DNA of 6,058 nt from Clostridia bacterium. GTDB lineage: Bacteria > Bacillota > Clostridia > Oscillospirales > CAG-272. Numbering within the stretch: the stretch's first letter is position 1; the number at the start of each line of letters is the position of its first letter. The notes below the pieces were generated by a model. That model searched no databases. It was not told the DNA's origin and worked only from the letters and a program-made list of their open reading frames with translations. Of this stretch, positions 5,679-6,058 are shown one piece after another. Both the position numbers and the translations under genes were made by a program. Location of the stretch: assembly GCA_024404655.1 (NCBI GenBank), contig JAKSPR010000185.1, positions 1 to 6,058 on the forward strand. The letters run 5' to 3'.

Positions 5679-5711
5679 AAAAAAGCCCCTTGTCAACAGA
5701 CAAAGGGCTTT
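5679..5711 (-). terminator. Rho-independent terminator of tRNA-Val
   Basis: Reading the - strand, AAAGCCCTTTGTC pairs with GACAAGGGGCTTT over 13 bp (one G-T pair) around a TGTT loop, followed by six T (positions 5679-5684, partly within the stem). The hairpin begins 1 nt after the CCA end of the tRNA, so termination is close to the mature 3' end. Confidence 0.92.
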
Positions 5712-5712
5712 C

Positions 5713-5789
5713 TGGTGCAGGCAGAGAGACTCGAACTCTAGACCTTCCGCACGTCAAGCGGATGCTCTAACCAACTGAGCTATGCCTGC
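5713..5789 (-). tRNA. tRNA-Val (anticodon GAC)
   Basis: The 77-nt gene folds into a standard cloverleaf on the - strand. It has a 7-bp acceptor stem (GCAGGCA/TGCCTGC), D-arm GCTC/GAGC with an AGTTGGTTA loop, anticodon stem TCCGC/GCGGA with loop TTGACGT, 5-nt variable loop AGGTC, and T-arm loop TTCGAGT. Anticodon GAC at 34-36 reads the valine codons GUC and GUU, and discriminator A73 and A35/C36 agree with valine identity. The 3' CCA is encoded. The T-stem pairs TAGAG with CTCTC, leaving a T/C mismatch at 49-65, while the other four pairs are intact. The tRNA has its own promoter and terminator. Confidence 0.95.
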
Positions 5790-5806
5790 ATTTCTTCAAC
5801 GGTATT

Positions 5807-5835
5807 ATTATACCACAGTTCATTGTATCCGTCAA
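5807..5835 (-). promoter_or_regulatory. Strong sigma-A promoter of tRNA-Val
   Basis: On the - strand TTGACG (5830-5835) is followed by a 17-bp spacer and TATAAT (5807-5812), an 11 of 12 match to the housekeeping consensus. Transcription should start near 5800, about 11 nt before the tRNA 5' end at 5789, a typical short tRNA leader. Confidence 0.88.
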
Positions 5836-6058
5836 GGGGGTTTTTCATTTTTCATGAAATTTTTTCTTGATCTTGCTGCGGCTCCGAAAGTATTTTCCAA
5901 ACTGCACATAACAGGATAGGATGCTCTGCGAAGCATGCAAGAGCGACTGCAAAGTCCATGCCGGTCACAAAAACAAAATCAAACCTGGAGAAAACGAAAG
6001 CAGACTGAGGACAGAGACCACACCGACTGCTGCCGGACTTTAATAAACAACAAAAAAG
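5836..6058. other. Right-edge region with no recognised gene; two weak overlapping open frames
   Basis: Nothing here resembles a family I know. On the + strand, ATG 5921 to TAA 6041 (a second TAA follows) would encode 40 residues starting MLCEACKSDCKVHAGH, with three Cys and two His; the only Shine-Dalgarno is a weak AGGA 4 nt upstream. On the - strand a frame is open from the window edge to TGA at 5852-5854 (68 residues, ending QQDQEKIS), just before the tRNA promoter; it could be the tail of a gene outside the window, but is rich in Phe and Cys, uses A/T third positions more than the neighbours, and is not followed by a hairpin terminator. The two share the same DNA, so at most one is likely real. 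A perfect palindrome TTTCATGAAA lies at 5850-5859. Confidence 0.3.

Noticed and set aside
5951..5961. AAAGTCCATGC, resembling the conserved GAGGAAAGUCCAUGC of B-type RNase P RNA
   Set aside because: The preceding GAGG is absent and downstream sequence does not continue with P-RNA helices; a chance 11-base match.

Overview
The window looks like chromosomal DNA of an endospore-forming Clostridia-type Firmicute of moderate GC content (possibly Oscillospirales or a relative; the sequence does not fix this). The reasons are an intact spoIIA sporulation operon, a type III pantothenate kinase next to an ECF-type vitamin transporter, Gram-positive style ribosome binding sites, compact rho-independent terminators and near-consensus housekeeping promoters. 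I see no phage, transposon, CRISPR or plasmid signature. Most of it is ordinary core genome with some unusual local architecture.

Layout, left to right. (1) The 3' two-thirds of an NhaC-family Na+/H+ antiporter gene on the + strand (2-967), ending at a bidirectional terminator (983-1016). (2) The spoIIA operon on the - strand, read spoIIAA (2534-2950) > spoIIAB (1984-2580) > sigF (1139-1987). It converges on the antiporter and shares its terminator. (3) A 254-bp divergent spacer holding a perfect-consensus promoter for coaX, a candidate extended -10 promoter for spoIIA, and an A/T-rich inverted repeat. (4) coaX (3205-3987, +) and an ECF transporter S component (4076-4693, +), separated by 88 bp that carry two hairpins. 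(5) Back-to-back terminators, then uppP (4783-5646, -). (6) A tRNA-Val(GAC) on the - strand (5713-5789) with its own terminator and a strong promoter. (7) About 220 bp at the right edge with no recognisable gene, only two weak overlapping open frames.

How the genes work together. SpoIIAA, SpoIIAB and sigma-F form the partner-switching module that confines sigma-F activity to the forespore: SpoIIAB binds sigma-F and phosphorylates SpoIIAA, and unphosphorylated SpoIIAA releases sigma-F. CoaX phosphorylates pantothenate, the first step of CoA synthesis, and the S component next to it plausibly imports pantothenate through shared ECF energising subunits that are not encoded here. UppP recycles undecaprenyl pyrophosphate for cell-wall synthesis.

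I did not find a convincing new system. The points most worth a second look are the 47-nt spoIIAA/spoIIAB overlap together with charged C-terminal tails on both proteins, the mixed start codons in that operon (TTG, ATG, GTG), the paired hairpins between coaX and the transporter, and the lack of a clear independent promoter for uppP.
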